Of a DNA stretch of 64,000 nt, positions 26,089 to 35,917 are shown one piece after another. The stretch comes from Chitinolyticbacter albus (GTDB lineage Bacteria; Pseudomonadota; Gammaproteobacteria; Burkholderiales; Chitinibacteraceae), in NCBI RefSeq assembly GCF_024437655.1, contig NZ_JANBVF010000001.1, forward strand, positions 186,001 to 250,000. The letters run 5' to 3'. Numbering within the stretch: position 1 is the stretch's first letter; the number at the start of each line of letters is the position of its first letter. The position numbers were made by a program, and so were the translations under genes. The notes beneath the pieces were generated by a model. The model saw only the letters and a list, made by a program, of their open reading frames with translations. It was not told the origin of the DNA and did not search any database.

Positions 26089-26682
26089 ATGCTGATCGAC
26101 GCCCTCGCCTTCCTGCTGCGCAGCATCGGCGGCCTGCTGATCCTGCTGCTGCTCGCGCGCTTCTACCTGCAGGCCTTTCGTGCACCATTCCGTAATCCGC
26201 TCGGCCAGTTCGTGATGGCGCTGACTGACTGGGCGGTGCTGCCAGCGCGGCGCCTGGTGCCGCCGCTGCGCGGCTACGATACCGCCAGCATCCTGCTCGC
26301 CTGGCTGACCGCGTTGCTGATGCACTTCGCGCTCTTGGCGCTCTCGCCCTGGCCCTTCGTGTTCACCTCGCCGTTGTCGGCGCTGGCACTGGCGCTGGTT
26401 GCCGCGCTGGAGCTGCTGCGCATGTCGCTCTACCTGCTGTTTGCCGCCGTGATCGGGCAGGCGCTGATGTCGTGGGTGGCGCCGTACAACCCATTGATGC
26501 CGCTGCTCAATACGCTGACCGCACCCTTTTTACGACCGCTGCGCCGTATCATTCCCCCGGTCGGCGGCGTCGATATCACCCCCATCGTGCTGTTGCTGGC
26601 CATCCAGCTCGTGCTCGGTGTGTTCATCGCGCAGCTGGAGCCCGCCATCCTGCAATACGTCTCGTTGCCGGCAACGCGTTGA
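26089..26682 (+). CDS. yggT: YggT-family integral membrane protein
   Basis: A 197-residue inner-membrane protein with two YGGT repeats, each a pair of hydrophobic helices with a conserved R-FRNP-type segment (FRAPFRNPLGQFV in repeat 1, PFLRPLRRIIPPVGGVDITPI-like block in repeat 2). Homologs have been linked to osmotic tolerance and cytoplasmic or thylakoid membrane organisation, but the biochemical role is unclear. The GAGGAG site overlaps the proC stop. Confidence 0.92.
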   Translation: MLIDALAFLLRSIGGLLILLLLARFYLQAFRAPFRNPLGQFVMALTDWAVLPARRLVPPLRGYDTASILLAWLTALLMHFALLALSPWPFVFTSPLSALALALVAALELLRMSLYLLFAAVIGQALMSWVAPYNPLMPLLNTLTAPFLRPLRRIIPPVGGVDITPIVLLLAIQLVLGVFIAQLEPAILQYVSLPATR

Positions 26683-26963
26683 GCGACTGGTTCTGCCCTA
26701 GCTACGAGGGCTGGCTGCTGACGCTGCACATCCAGCCTGGCGCGAAACACACCGCGATCGCCGGCCTGCATGGTGGCGCGCTGAAAATACGGCTGGCCGC
26801 ACCACCGGTGGACGGCAAGGCCAACGAGGCGCTGCTGGTCTATCTGGCCGAGCGCCTCGGTCTGCCACGCCGGGCGTTGGAATTGAAAAGCGGCGCCACA
26901 TCGCGCCGCAAGGTAATCCGGGTACATGGCGGAGGTAACCCCGCCGCGCTACTACAAGCCTGA
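26679..26963 (+). CDS. yggU: YggU/DUF167-family protein (TTG start)
   Basis: A 94-residue small alpha/beta protein of the DUF167 family (LTLHIQPGAKHTAIAG, LKIRLAAPPVDGKANEAL, KSGATSRRKVIRV). Function unknown. The start is taken as the TTG at 26679, which overlaps the yggT stop (TTGA) and gives the usual family N-terminus (SDWF). It is the last gene of the yggS unit and ends 9 bp from the convergent fxsA end. Confidence 0.9.
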   Translation: MSDWFCPSYEGWLLTLHIQPGAKHTAIAGLHGGALKIRLAAPPVDGKANEALLVYLAERLGLPRRALELKSGATSRRKVIRVHGGGNPAALLQA

Positions 26964-26972
26964 GCACAGGGC

Positions 26973-27380
26973 CTAGCGCTTGATCCGGTGCTCGGCCGCC
27001 ACATGGGGATCGATGCGCCGGTATTCGCCATCGATCACGTCGGACGGCGGCTGCAACGGGCCGGCACGCCGGCCCCAGGGCAACAGCAGCACCAGGCCGA
27101 CCGCATCGCCGATCAGGCCCGGCAGCAACAGCAGCACGGCAGCGAGGTAATAGCGCGCCACCCAGATCAGGCTGCCAACCGAGAGCTTGCCGGCGCGCAG
27201 ATCGCCAACCAGCGAGAACGCGACGGCCAGCTTGTGATGCCGCAGCATCATGCCGCCAGCGATCGCGGTGAGCACGATCCACGCCAGCAGCCAGCCGGTA
27301 CCGATGGCCTTGGCAGCAAGAATGAGGGCAACGATTTCTGCCGCCGGATAGGCGAGCAACAGAAGGACCAGATAAGGCAT
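26973..27380 (-). CDS. fxsA: FxsA-family membrane protein
   Basis: A 135-residue inner-membrane protein with an FxsA domain: hydrophobic helices (YLVLLLLAYPAAEIVALILA; GWLLAWIVLTAIAGGMML) and a third near residues 85-110. In E. coli, overproduced FxsA relieves F-plasmid-dependent exclusion of phage T7; the normal role is unknown. The ATG at 27378-27380 overlaps the opposite-strand ATG of cutA by two bases. An upstream ATG at 27413 would lengthen the overlap and does not fit the family. Confidence 0.87.
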   Translation of the reverse strand: MPYLVLLLLAYPAAEIVALILAAKAIGTGWLLAWIVLTAIAGGMMLRHHKLAVAFSLVGDLRAGKLSVGSLIWVARYYLAAVLLLLPGLIGDAVGLVLLLPWGRRAGPLQPPSDVIDGEYRRIDPHVAAEHRIKR

Positions 27381-27711
27381 GAATGAATCCCGAGTATGTA
27401 TGGTGCTGTGCAACTGCCCCGACCAGGACGTGGCGCGGCGGCTGGCGCAAGGCGCGGTCGATGCCGGACTTGCCGCCTGCGTGAACCTGTTGCCCGCCGT
27501 GGAATCAGTCTACCGCTGGCAAGGGAAAACCGAAATCGCCAGCGAAGTTCCACTTCTGGTAAAAACGACGCTGGATGTCTACCCGCGCCTGCAACTCTGG
27601 CTCGCCGAGCAACACCCCTACGAGGTGCCGGAGATCGTCGCACTTCCGTTGATATCGGGGCTGCCGGCGTATCTGCAATGGGTGGATGACGTCGTGCACG
27701 AGGAAAATTGA
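27379..27711 (+). CDS. cutA: CutA divalent-cation tolerance protein
   Basis: A 110-residue trimeric cytoplasmic protein of the CutA1 family (CMVLCNCPDQDVARRLAQ, LAACVNLLPAVESVYRWQGK, HPYEVPEIVALPL). Historically linked to copper tolerance; the precise role is debated. The start ATG at 27379 interlocks with the fxsA start on the other strand. It precedes dsbD directly, as in many beta- and gammaproteobacteria. Confidence 0.94.
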   Translation: MNESRVCMVLCNCPDQDVARRLAQGAVDAGLAACVNLLPAVESVYRWQGKTEIASEVPLLVKTTLDVYPRLQLWLAEQHPYEVPEIVALPLISGLPAYLQWVDDVVHEEN

Positions 27712-27713
27712 TC

Positions 27714-29251
27714 TTGCTTCGCCCGCTGCTTGCCTGCCTGCTGTGCTGCCTTGCGCTGCTCGCCCATGCCGAACCCGAGCTGTTGCCGCCGGATCAGGCC
27801 TTCCGCGTCCAGTTGATACAAACGGGTGATCGCACGCTCGAAGCACAATTCAGCGTGGCGCCGGGCTACTACCTCTACCGCGATCGCATCAGCTTTGCGC
27901 TGCAACCGGCGCAGCCGCTGCAGGCCAATCTCCCCGATGGCGAGATCAAGGACGACCCCAGCTTCGGCAAGGTCGCGGTCTACCATCGCGATGTCGCGGC
28001 CGAACTCGTCGCGACCTCGCCCATCCCCCCCGGAGCGCGGGTCACGATCACCTTTCAGGGCTGTGCCGACGTCGGCATCTGCTATCCGCCGCAGACCGCC
28101 AGCCTGGCGCCCGGCGAGCGCAGCGGCAAGGCCGGCGGCGTCGCATCGCTGTTCGGCAACCGGAGCAGCGGGACAGGCCCCGCGACGATGGACGACGAAT
28201 CGGGCTTCTTCCACGGCGGCGCCCTGCTCACGCTGGCGCTGTTCTACGCAGCGGGCGTTGGCCTTGCGCTGACCGCCTGCATGTATCCGCTCCTGCCCAT
28301 CGTTTCCAGCATCGTCGTCGGCAATAACGCAGGACGCATGCGCGGCCTGCTGCTGACCATGCTCTACGTGCAGGGCATGGCGCTCACCTACACGCTGGCC
28401 GGCGTCGCCGCCGCTGCCACCGGCACGCTGCTGACGGTTGCGCTGCAGCAGCCCTGGGTGATTGCCACGACTGCCTTGCTGTTCGCCAGCATGGCATTCG
28501 CCATGTTCGGCGCCTTCCAGTTCCAGCTGCCGAGCAGCGTGCAATCGGTATTCAATCAACTGGCGCACCGCATGCCCGGCGGCAAGCTCTTGCCAGTGTT
28601 CCTGATGGGCGCGGTGTCGGCGCTCATCGTCGGTCCCTGCGTCGCCCCGCCCTTGGTCGCGGCGCTGGCCTATCTGGGGCAGACGGGAGACACCGTGCTC
28701 GGCGGCGCGGCGCTGTACGCGCTGGCGCTGGGTATCGGCACACCGCTGATCGTAGTCGGCGCGTTCGGCGCCACCGTGCTGCCCCGGCTGTCGCGCACGG
28801 TGATGCGCGGCGTGAAGATCGTGTTCGGCATCGTGCTGCTCGGCACCGCCGTCTGGCTGTCGCGCCCGCTGTGGCTGCACACCCTGCCGGCGCCCGACAT
28901 CCCCGCCTTCCAGACCGTACGAAGCGAGGCCGAGCTTGATGCCGCGCTCGTCGCTGCGCGCGGCAAGCCGGTGATGCTCGACATGTACGCGGACTGGTGC
29001 ACCAGCTGCGTCGAGTTCGAACGCGAGACGTTGTCTGACGACACTGTGCGCCGCCAGCTCGCCGACTACACGCTGCTGCGCGCCGATCTCACCGCCAATA
29101 CCGCCGCCGACGCCGCGCTGTTGCGCCGCTACGGCCTGTACGGCCCACCCGCCCTGCTGTTCTTCGACCGCGAAGGCAAACTATTGCCGCGCCGGGTCGT
29201 CGGCTTTCAGAATGCCCAGACCTTTTCCGCCACGCTGAATACGATCCAGCC

Positions 29252-29255
<4 letters not shown>
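27714..29255 (+). CDS. dsbD: thiol:disulfide interchange protein DsbD
   Basis: A 513-residue inner-membrane protein that passes electrons from cytoplasmic thioredoxin to the periplasm. It has a signal peptide and an N-terminal alpha domain with the GCADVGICYPP cysteines. The central hydrophobic domain has the key Cys in LTACMYPLLP and GPCVAPPL. The C-terminal thioredoxin-like domain carries DWCTSCVEFE. It is shorter than E. coli DsbD (565). The TTG at 27714 fits AGGAA at 27701-27705 with 8-bp spacing; the TTG at 27708 is too close. It is followed by a TlpA-type oxidoreductase, a likely client or partner. Confidence 0.94.
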
Positions 29256-29739
<484 letters not shown>

Positions 29740-29743
<4 letters not shown>

Positions 29744-30594
29744 CCGACCGCCTGACCCAGTTCCTCGATCGCTTCGAAGCCTTCCTGACCCGTGCCGAAC
29801 CACTGCTGCCGGCCAGCCAGGACACTACCGACTGGAGCGCGCAGGCCTATCGCTGGCGCGTGCGCCAGGGCGTAGGCCAGCTGGAAGCGGTGCGCCACCC
29901 CCATGCGATCCGGCTCGACCAACTGGTGAACGTCGAACTGCAGCGCGGACGGCTGACTGCCAATACCCGGCAGTTCGTCGAGGGCAAGCTCGCCAACAAC
30001 GTGCTGCTGACCGGCGCACGCGGCTGCGGTAAGAGCTCGCTGGTGAAAGCCGTATGGAATGAATTTCGCGAGCACGGCCTGCGGTTGATCGAGGTCGAGA
30101 AGACCCATCTGGTCGATCTGCCCGACATCGTCGAGCTGGTTGGCGCCCGCGACGAGCGCTACATCGTGTTTTGCGATGACCTGTCGTTCGAAGAGGGCGA
30201 CCATGGCTACCAAGCGCTAAAAACCGCGCTGGACGGCTCGATTGCCGCGACCAGCCCCAATGTGCTGATCTACGCCACATCCAACCGCCGCCACCTGGTG
30301 CCAGAGTACTTCAGCGAGAACGCGCAAACCCGCTACGAAGGCGGCGAGATCCACTTTGCCGAAGCCATCGAAGAGAAAGTGGCGCTGTCCGAACGATTCG
30401 GGCTGTGGCTGTCGTTCTACGGCTTCTCGCAGGACGAGTACCTTGCCGCCGTGCGGCAGTGGCTGGGCGAGTTCAGCGTAACCACCTGGGATGCCGACAG
30501 CGAGCGCGCCGCGCTGCAGTGGGCCCAAGGCCGCGGCGCGCGCAGCGGCCGCATCGCCTGGCAATTCGCCCGAGACTGGGCCGGTAGCCGCTAA
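29740..30594 (+). CDS. DUF815-family AAA ATPase
   Basis: A 284-residue cytoplasmic ATPase with Walker A (GARGCGKSSL), Walker B (YIVFCDDLSFEEGD) and a sensor-type segment (VLIYATSNRRHLVPE), all typical of DUF815. The family is widespread in proteobacteria and uncharacterised. The start overlaps the TlpA stop (ATGA), making it the fourth gene of cutA-dsbD-tlpA-DUF815. The next plus-strand gene is far, so it closes the unit. Confidence 0.9.
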
Positions 30595-30739
30595 GCGGCG
30601 CTCATCAAACCCGGGCTGGCTGTGCTCGTGCCGTACCCCTTGTACTGTCTGCGACCGATAGGAAGTCCGTTGTTTCGCCTTTCCGGGCATTTCGCGCGCG
30701 TTGCCAGCAGCCGCTACGCCGGGCTTTGCTCGCGGCGGA

Positions 30740-31213
30740 TCAATCGCTGAAGTCCGGCTCGAAGATCACCGTCGCGTCGCCGTGCAGGCCAACGACGAAG
30801 GAGCCATTGCCGGCGATGCCCTTGAGTCCATCGGTGCCCGATCCGGGGATCACGGTCCAGCGGCTAAGCGCCGCCCTGCCCTGAAAGCTGCCCGCATGCT
30901 GGAACAGGCAAGTACCGGGCCGGCCCTGTATCGTGCCGGAGAAGTGCTCGATGCCGACAAAGGTCGCAGAGTGGTCGGGGTGATGCACCATCAGGTATTC
31001 GACTGAGCTCCTGCCGATCATCGCCCCGCGATAGCTCTGGGTCACCACGGTGCGGGACAAATGACCACCGTCCGGCAGATCCCGCGCCCGCTTCTCGTCC
31101 CACAACGTGATCTGGAACGTCGATTGCGTGCCGTCGGGCGAACCGAAACCACGGCCCGGCTTGTGCGATTCGAACAGCGCATGTGCACGGGATTCAGGAT
31201 TCATGCCGAGCAT
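30740..31213 (-). CDS. DUF3224-family protein
   Basis: About 157 residues; residues 30-157 match DUF3224 (WDEKRARDLPDGGHLSRTVV, SSVEYLMVHHPDHSATFVG, WTVIPGSGTDGLKGI). This is a lipocalin-like beta-barrel family of unknown role, often in stress or antibiotic-related contexts. The ATG at 31213 has GGAGG six bases upstream; the ATG at 31204 with GGGAG is equally possible. The frame stays open another 99 codons upstream, but that part is unlike the family. The 145 bp to DUF815 (30595-30739) and the 205 bp to the Nudix gene (31214-31418) hold nothing I can support. Confidence 0.8.
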   Translation of the reverse strand: MLGMNPESRAHALFESHKPGRGFGSPDGTQSTFQITLWDEKRARDLPDGGHLSRTVVTQSYRGAMIGRSSVEYLMVHHPDHSATFVGIEHFSGTIQGRPGTCLFQHAGSFQGRAALSRWTVIPGSGTDGLKGIAGNGSFVVGLHGDATVIFEPDFSD

Positions 31214-31418
31214 CTCCCACCTCCCGCGCCATCCCCCACGCCAGACCGGCCAGTACGTACCGTTGCGATACAATTGGCCGCCGGGTAAGGCCGGCAAGCG
31301 CCAAACCGTGCCGCAATGAAGCCCGCTCCTTGCGCCAGGACATATCACCTCCTTGCACGCATTACACACAGCCATCCTAGGCTTTCCACCTCCGAAACAA
31401 ATCGGGATATTCACACCC

Positions 31419-32369
31419 ATGGGCAAGCCCAGCAAAATCGTCAATGTCGCGGCCGGCATCCTCATTAACGGTGACGGCAGCTTTCTGCTGGCCAGCCGCC
31501 CTGCCGGCAAGGCGTACGCCGGTTACTGGGAATTTCCCGGTGGCAAGCTCGAAGCGGGCGAGACGGCATACGCCGCGCTGGTACGCGAACTGCACGAGGA
31601 GATGGGCATCACGGTCACGGCCGCCACGCCTTGGATCGTGCAGACTTTCAGCTACCCGCACGCCACGGTACGGCTGCATTTTTTCCGCGTGACCGCCTGG
31701 CAGGGCGAACCCCACCCGCGCGAGGGGCAAGCCCTCGCCTGGCAGACACCGGGTGCATTGACGCAATCGCCCATCCTGCCGGCCAATGGCCCCATCCTGC
31801 GGGGTCTGGCTTTGCCCGATACGCTGGCGCTATCGAATGTCGCGGGCCTTGGTGAAACGGCGTGGCTGGCACGACTGGATGCGGCACTGGAACAGGGCCT
31901 TTCCATGCTGGTGCTGCGCGAACCCCAGCTGGATGCCGGGCGCTACGCGGCGCTGGCGCGTCTGACGTTGGCTCGGGCCCGTCAGCATGGCTGCCGGGTA
32001 CTGTTGCACGACGCCATCACGCTCGCGCGCGAGCTGGAAGCCGATGGCGCCCAGCTCAGCGCCCGCGCGGCTTCTGCGCTACAGATGCGGCCCGATGGCC
32101 TGCACTGGCTGGGCGTTTCCGCACACACGCCAGATGAACTGGCCGTCGCACAGCGTATTGGCGCCGACTACGCCTGCATCGGTCATGTGAAGGAGACGGC
32201 ATCCCATCCCGGAGCGGCGCCACTTGGCTGGTCGGGTTATGCCGGGCTGCTCGGCCAGGGCTGGCCGTTTCCGGTCTATGCGATTGGCGGCCTTGCGATG
32301 GCCGATGTCGCCACTGCGCAGCAATATGGCGGCCATGGCGTTGCCCAGCTCTCTGGCGCGTGGCTGTGA
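31419..32369 (+). CDS. Nudix hydrolase-ThiE-like fusion (MutT family)
   Basis: A 316-residue cytoplasmic fusion. The N-terminal about 130 residues form a MutT-type Nudix domain with the complete box GGKLEAGETAYAALVREL continuing HEEMGI. The C-terminal about 170 residues are a thiamine-phosphate-synthase-like barrel (LVLREPQL, LLHDAITLARELEADGAQ, YACIGHVKETASHPGAAPLGW). The Nudix part should hydrolyse 8-oxo-dGTP-like nucleotides. The ThiE-like part is common in beta- and gammaproteobacterial MutT proteins and may act on damaged thiamine phosphates, which is unproven. The ATG at 31419 is the one fitting the family. Confidence 0.92.
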   Translation: MGKPSKIVNVAAGILINGDGSFLLASRPAGKAYAGYWEFPGGKLEAGETAYAALVRELHEEMGITVTAATPWIVQTFSYPHATVRLHFFRVTAWQGEPHPREGQALAWQTPGALTQSPILPANGPILRGLALPDTLALSNVAGLGETAWLARLDAALEQGLSMLVLREPQLDAGRYAALARLTLARARQHGCRVLLHDAITLARELEADGAQLSARAASALQMRPDGLHWLGVSAHTPDELAVAQRIGADYACIGHVKETASHPGAAPLGWSGYAGLLGQGWPFPVYAIGGLAMADVATAQQYGGHGVAQLSGAWL

Positions 32370-32806
32370 AAGGCTGGTGGCGTCGCGTGGCGCTGGTGTT
32401 GCCGCTGCTGGCGCTCGGCATTTACACCGCGCAATACCTGGGCTGGATCAGCCTTGGCCCGGCCCGCGCCACGCCCCCCGGCCTAAGGTACGATTGCCCG
32501 GACCTGGCTCGCGGTTGCGCGTTCCGGATCAACCAGCACATGTACACGCTGGAGAGCGATGCAGCGCTGCGCCCGGCCACGCCCTTCACGCTGACGCTAC
32601 ATGGCCCGGCAGTGCAGGCCGAGGCCGAATGGCGTATGCCGGACATGGACATGGTGCCCAATCGAGCGCGGTTCGAAGCCGCGAGTGCAGGCGTTGCTCG
32701 GTTGCGTACCGCCTTGCCGTTCTGCAGCGCCTCGCGCCACGATTGGTTGTTGTATCTGACGCTCGACGACCAGCAGGTGATCATACGTACACGTTCGCGC
32801 TCCTAG
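32366..32806 (+). CDS. single-pass membrane-anchored protein, unknown function
   Basis: A 146-residue protein with one N-terminal hydrophobic anchor (about residues 6-27) and a periplasmic domain with Cys in YDCPDLARGCAF and LPFCSAS. The GTG at 32366 overlaps the Nudix-ThiE stop (GTGA), so the two are translationally coupled. No family is recognised. The Ig-like composition (FTLTLHGPAVQAEAEWRMPD) suggests a beta-sandwich, which is a weak inference. Confidence 0.7.
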   Translation: MKGWWRRVALVLPLLALGIYTAQYLGWISLGPARATPPGLRYDCPDLARGCAFRINQHMYTLESDAALRPATPFTLTLHGPAVQAEAEWRMPDMDMVPNRARFEAASAGVARLRTALPFCSASRHDWLLYLTLDDQQVIIRTRSRS

Positions 32807-32807
32807 G

Positions 32808-32836
32808 CTGACGGCGGCTTGGCGATCGGTAATAAT
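32808..32836 (+). promoter_or_regulatory. candidate promoter placing +1 at the DUF4124 start codon
   Basis: CTGACG (32808-32813), 17 bp, AATAAT (32831-32836), then seven bases to the ATG at 32844. No Shine-Dalgarno is visible, so a leaderless mRNA is plausible. Confidence 0.5.
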
Positions 32837-32843
32837 CCTGCCC

Positions 32844-33332
32844 ATGAAACCTGTGATATCGATCAGCTTGGCCACGATCGTGGTACTCGCCGCCGCGCCG
32901 CTCGCCGCCAAGGTTTATCAATGGCGCGATGCCAACGGCAACGTCTACTACAGCGATCAGCCGCCGCCAGGCCAGACTGCGCGCGAGCGGACCATCAAGC
33001 CCAATGTGGTCAACAATGGCAGCCCTGGCAAAACCGTCGCACCGGCGGCCAAGCTGGTGCTGTATAGCGCGCGCGGCTGCGTGCCTTGCGACGAGGCCCA
33101 GGCACTGCTCGACAGCAATCAGCTGCCCTACGACCTGCAATACCCGGCCGAAGATCCCAAGCGCTTGAACGACTTCATCACCAAGCTGGGGCCCGGCGTC
33201 AGCGTCCAGCCCCCGATCCTGGAAATCGACGGCCAGTTCCTCAAGGGCTGGGACCGCTACACCTGGAGCGCGGTGCTGCGCCAGGCAGGCTTCACCATTG
33301 CCGAGCCCGCCAAAGCCCCGGAGAAGAAATAA
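32844..33332 (+). CDS. DUF4124-glutaredoxin fusion, periplasmic
   Basis: A 162-residue protein: signal peptide (to about 22), DUF4124 ([21 protein letters not shown]), a Ser/Gly/Pro linker, then a glutaredoxin-like domain with CVPC ([18 protein letters not shown]) and a cis-Pro segment ([11 protein letters not shown]). The CXXC suggests a periplasmic thiol-disulfide role; DUF4124 has no defined function but is common on envelope proteins. It ends 5 bp before the exonuclease III gene. Confidence 0.88.
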   Translation: MKPVISISLATIVVLAAAPLAAKVYQWRDANGNVYYSDQPPPGQTARERTIKPNVVNNGSPGKTVAPAAKLVLYSARGCVPCDEAQALLDSNQLPYDLQYPAEDPKRLNDFITKLGPGVSVQPPILEIDGQFLKGWDRYTWSAVLRQAGFTIAEPAKAPEKK

Positions 33333-33337
33333 GCGCC

Positions 33338-34111
33338 ATGCAATTTGCCACCTGGAATGTCAACAGCCTCAAGGTCCGCCTGCCACAGGTGCTGGAGTGG
33401 CTCGCCAGCCGGCCGGAACTGACCGCACTCGCACTGCAGGAAACCAAGCTCGAAGACCACAACTTCCCGCGTGCTGAACTGGAAGCCGCCGGTTACCACA
33501 TCGCCTATATCGGGCAGAAAACCTATAACGGCGTCGCCATCATCTCGCGGCTGCCGCTGGAAGATGTGCACTACAACATCCCCGGTTTCGCCGACGAGCA
33601 GCGCCGGGTGATCGCTGCCACCGTTTGCGGCGTGCGCTTCGTCTGCGTCTACATCCCCAACGGCCAGGCCCTCGACTCGGACAAATACCCCTACAAACTA
33701 TCGTGGCTGGATGCACTGACCGGGTGGCTGGAAGAACAGCTGCGGCACCATCCCCGGCTGATTCTGGCCGGCGACTACAACATTGCCCCCGAAGATCGTG
33801 ATGTGCACGATCCGGCCAAGTGGATCGGCCAGGTACTCGTCTCCGAGCCCGAGCGCGATGCATTTCGCCGCTTGATCGCACTCGGCTTCACCGATGCCTT
33901 TCGCGCCTTCGAGCAGGAAGAGAAGCTGTTCACCTGGTGGGATTACCGCATGTACGGCTTCAGGCGCAATGCGGGCCTGCGCATCGACCACCTGCTGATT
34001 TCCGCCGCGCTCGCGCCGCAGCTCGTTGCCTGCGGCATCGACAAGGAACCGCGTCGTACCGAGCGGCCATCCGATCATGCGCCGGTCTGGGCGACATTCA
34101 GCACGGGCTAA
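33338..34111 (+). CDS. xthA: exodeoxyribonuclease III / AP endonuclease
   Basis: A 257-residue endonuclease/exonuclease/phosphatase-fold enzyme of base-excision repair. Metal and catalytic residues are visible in [36 protein letters not shown] and the C-terminal RIDHLL and SDHAPVW. It cuts 5' of abasic sites and degrades duplex DNA from 3' ends. Start ATG at 33338. Possibly co-transcribed with the DUF4124-glutaredoxin gene. Confidence 0.96.
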   Translation: MQFATWNVNSLKVRLPQVLEWLASRPELTALALQETKLEDHNFPRAELEAAGYHIAYIGQKTYNGVAIISRLPLEDVHYNIPGFADEQRRVIAATVCGVRFVCVYIPNGQALDSDKYPYKLSWLDALTGWLEEQLRHHPRLILAGDYNIAPEDRDVHDPAKWIGQVLVSEPERDAFRRLIALGFTDAFRAFEQEEKLFTWWDYRMYGFRRNAGLRIDHLLISAALAPQLVACGIDKEPRRTERPSDHAPVWATFSTG

Positions 34112-34185
34112 GCGATAGGCGTCACCCGGGCTGCTCTGAAATACGGCACAATCGCCACGCCCCGCCTCTCGACACGGAACCCATC

Positions 34186-34860
34186 ATGGACAAGGCCCGC
34201 CTGCTTTCCGGCAGCACCCTCTTTTGCGAGTTGAGCCACGACGAGCTCGCCGAGCTCGCGCAACATGCCGAGCTGCGCGAAACCCGCCCCAAGCAGGTGA
34301 TCGTGCAGCAAGGCAGCAACGGCGACGAGATGTACGCGGTGCTGCGCGGCCGGCTCAAGGTCAGCCGCAATACCGAAGATGGTCGCGAAGCAACGCTGTG
34401 CATCCTCGAGGCCGGCGAAGTGTTCGGCGAGATCGCCATGCTCGACGGCGGAGTGCGCAGTGCCAGCGTCGAGACGCTGGAGAGCTGTGAACTATTGGTG
34501 CTGAAGCGCGACGCGGTGCTCAGTCATCTCGATTCCCATCCCAAGGTGATGCGCGCGCTGATCGCGGCGCTGTGCCAGCGCCTGCGCGCCGCCGACGATC
34601 TGCTGCAGGACCTGCTGTTCCTCAACCTGCCAGAGCGCCTGGGCAAGATGTTGCGCCAGCTGGGTGACGCACATGGTGATCGCCAGGCTGACGGCTCGGT
34701 GCTGATCGATCTCAAGCTCACCCAGCAGGAAATCGCCAACCTCGTCGGTGCCAGCCGCGAATCGGTGAACAAGCAGCTCAACGCCTGGATCGAGCAAGGC
34801 TGGGTGGCGCAGGAACACGGTCACATCCGGCTGATCGCGATCGAGCGCCTGCCCGGTTAA
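34186..34860 (+). CDS. Crp/Fnr-family transcriptional regulator
   Basis: A 224-residue protein with an N-terminal cyclic-nucleotide-binding-type domain (NGDEMYAVLRGRLKVS, GEVFGEIAMLDGGVRSASVET) and a C-terminal winged helix (LTQQEIANLVGASRESVNKQLNAW). No Fnr-type Cys cluster is present, so it is not an oxygen-sensing FNR. The phosphate-binding Arg region resembles Crp (GGVRSAS), so a nucleotide ligand is possible. It overlaps the convergent HAD gene by 4 bp. Confidence 0.9.
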   Translation: MDKARLLSGSTLFCELSHDELAELAQHAELRETRPKQVIVQQGSNGDEMYAVLRGRLKVSRNTEDGREATLCILEAGEVFGEIAMLDGGVRSASVETLESCELLVLKRDAVLSHLDSHPKVMRALIAALCQRLRAADDLLQDLLFLNLPERLGKMLRQLGDAHGDRQADGSVLIDLKLTQQEIANLVGASRESVNKQLNAWIEQGWVAQEHGHIRLIAIERLPG

Positions 34861-35354
34861 GCCGGGCCCAGCAGCAACGGCAACAGTTGCGGCAATGCGG
34901 TCACGCTGGGCACGCCGTCCGGCACGGGTGCCGCCGCCGGGTTGAACCAGATTGCGGCAAGGCCGCTGCGGCGCGGCGCCAGCACGTCCTGCTCCAGCAC
35001 ATCGCCGACCATCAAGAGGCGCTCAGCTGGCACCTGCAATGCGCTAGTGACCGCGGACCAGAAGCGCGCATCGTCCTTTTTGACCCCAAGCTCGGTGTAG
35101 CAGAACACCGCCGCCACATGACGCAGCAAGTCGACGCGCTGCAGTGCATGCTCGATCTGTGGCCGGCTCGATACGCTGGCGTTGGTCGCCACAGCGATGC
35201 GGTAGCGGGACGACAAAGCCGCCAATGTTGCTTGGGCGCCGGCTAACGCCTGCACCTCTGGCCACCACGCCATCGAGACGGTTCCCGGCCCGGCCTCCGA
35301 CATCAGCGTGCCACCCCAATCGAACAGGATGGTGTCGATGTCGGCCGGAATCAC
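34857..35354 (-). CDS. HAD-superfamily hydrolase
   Basis: A 165-residue HAD phosphatase. Motif I is ILFDWGGTL, motif II is AVATNAS, motif III Lys lies in GVKKDDARFW, and motif IV is MVGDVLEQDV. The first Asp of motif I is present and the +2 position is Trp rather than Asp, so phosphatase action needs caution. Starts with GTG, overlapping the DUF3291 stop (GTGA), so the two are coupled. The substrate is unknown. Confidence 0.86.
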   Translation of the reverse strand: MIPADIDTILFDWGGTLMSEAGPGTVSMAWWPEVQALAGAQATLAALSSRYRIAVATNASVSSRPQIEHALQRVDLLRHVAAVFCYTELGVKKDDARFWSAVTSALQVPAERLLMVGDVLEQDVLAPRRSGLAAIWFNPAAAPVPDGVPSVTALPQLLPLLLGPA

Positions 35355-35830
35355 TGCTCGGTCTCGAGCGCTCCCTGCTCATCGGCGCACGAGGCCGGGT
35401 AGCGCTGCTGGAAGGAAAAAGCCGCTGCACTTGGGCCATTGCGCCGCAACAGCGCCAGTCGCTCGGCCGCCTCGTCCACCGTCGGAATATGGCCGGCGGG
35501 GATCCACCACAGCACCATATGCGCCTCGCCCATGGCGGCGAACCACTCGCGGCGACGTCGCATGATCTCGGTATGACTGGAACGATAGACGAAGGCCGCC
35601 AGTGCATCGATATCGGTCCAGACCGACATATTGACCAGCACATCATCGCCATAAGGGCGCAGCGCGGTGGCGTTGCCGGCATCGTCCTTCAGTCGCCAGA
35701 CAAAACCGGCAGACTGCTCGGCCAGCGTATTGACACGGTCGAGATTGGCGACAAAATCGGCGAGCTGCGGCGAGTCCAGCGGTGCCTGCAGCGTGGCGAT
35801 GTTCAGTTGGGCTAGGTGATGGGACGGCAT
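35351..35830 (-). CDS. DUF3291-family protein
   Basis: A 159-residue protein with the DUF3291 pattern (HLAQLNIATLQAPLDSPQLADF, NTLAEQSAGFVWRLKDD, MSVWTDIDALAAFVYRSSH). This is a ferredoxin-like alpha/beta-barrel fold family of unknown role, sometimes annotated as monooxygenase-like. The ATG at 35830 was preferred to one 14 codons upstream because only it fits the family start. Translationally coupled to the HAD gene. Confidence 0.88.
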   Translation of the reverse strand: MPSHHLAQLNIATLQAPLDSPQLADFVANLDRVNTLAEQSAGFVWRLKDDAGNATALRPYGDDVLVNMSVWTDIDALAAFVYRSSHTEIMRRRREWFAAMGEAHMVLWWIPAGHIPTVDEAAERLALLRRNGPSAAAFSFQQRYPASCADEQGALETEQ

Positions 35831-35917
35831 ATGGGCTCCGGAGCGATGTGTTCTGGGCATCCGTTTTACCACACGCCTCGATGAATAGTCAGCAAGCAGA
35901 AAGCAGTCTGGCCTGCC

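Noticed and set aside
31214-31510. N-terminal extension of the DUF3224 protein with a Cys-containing start
   Set aside because: The family begins near 31213, where good ribosome sites occur; the extension shares nothing with it.
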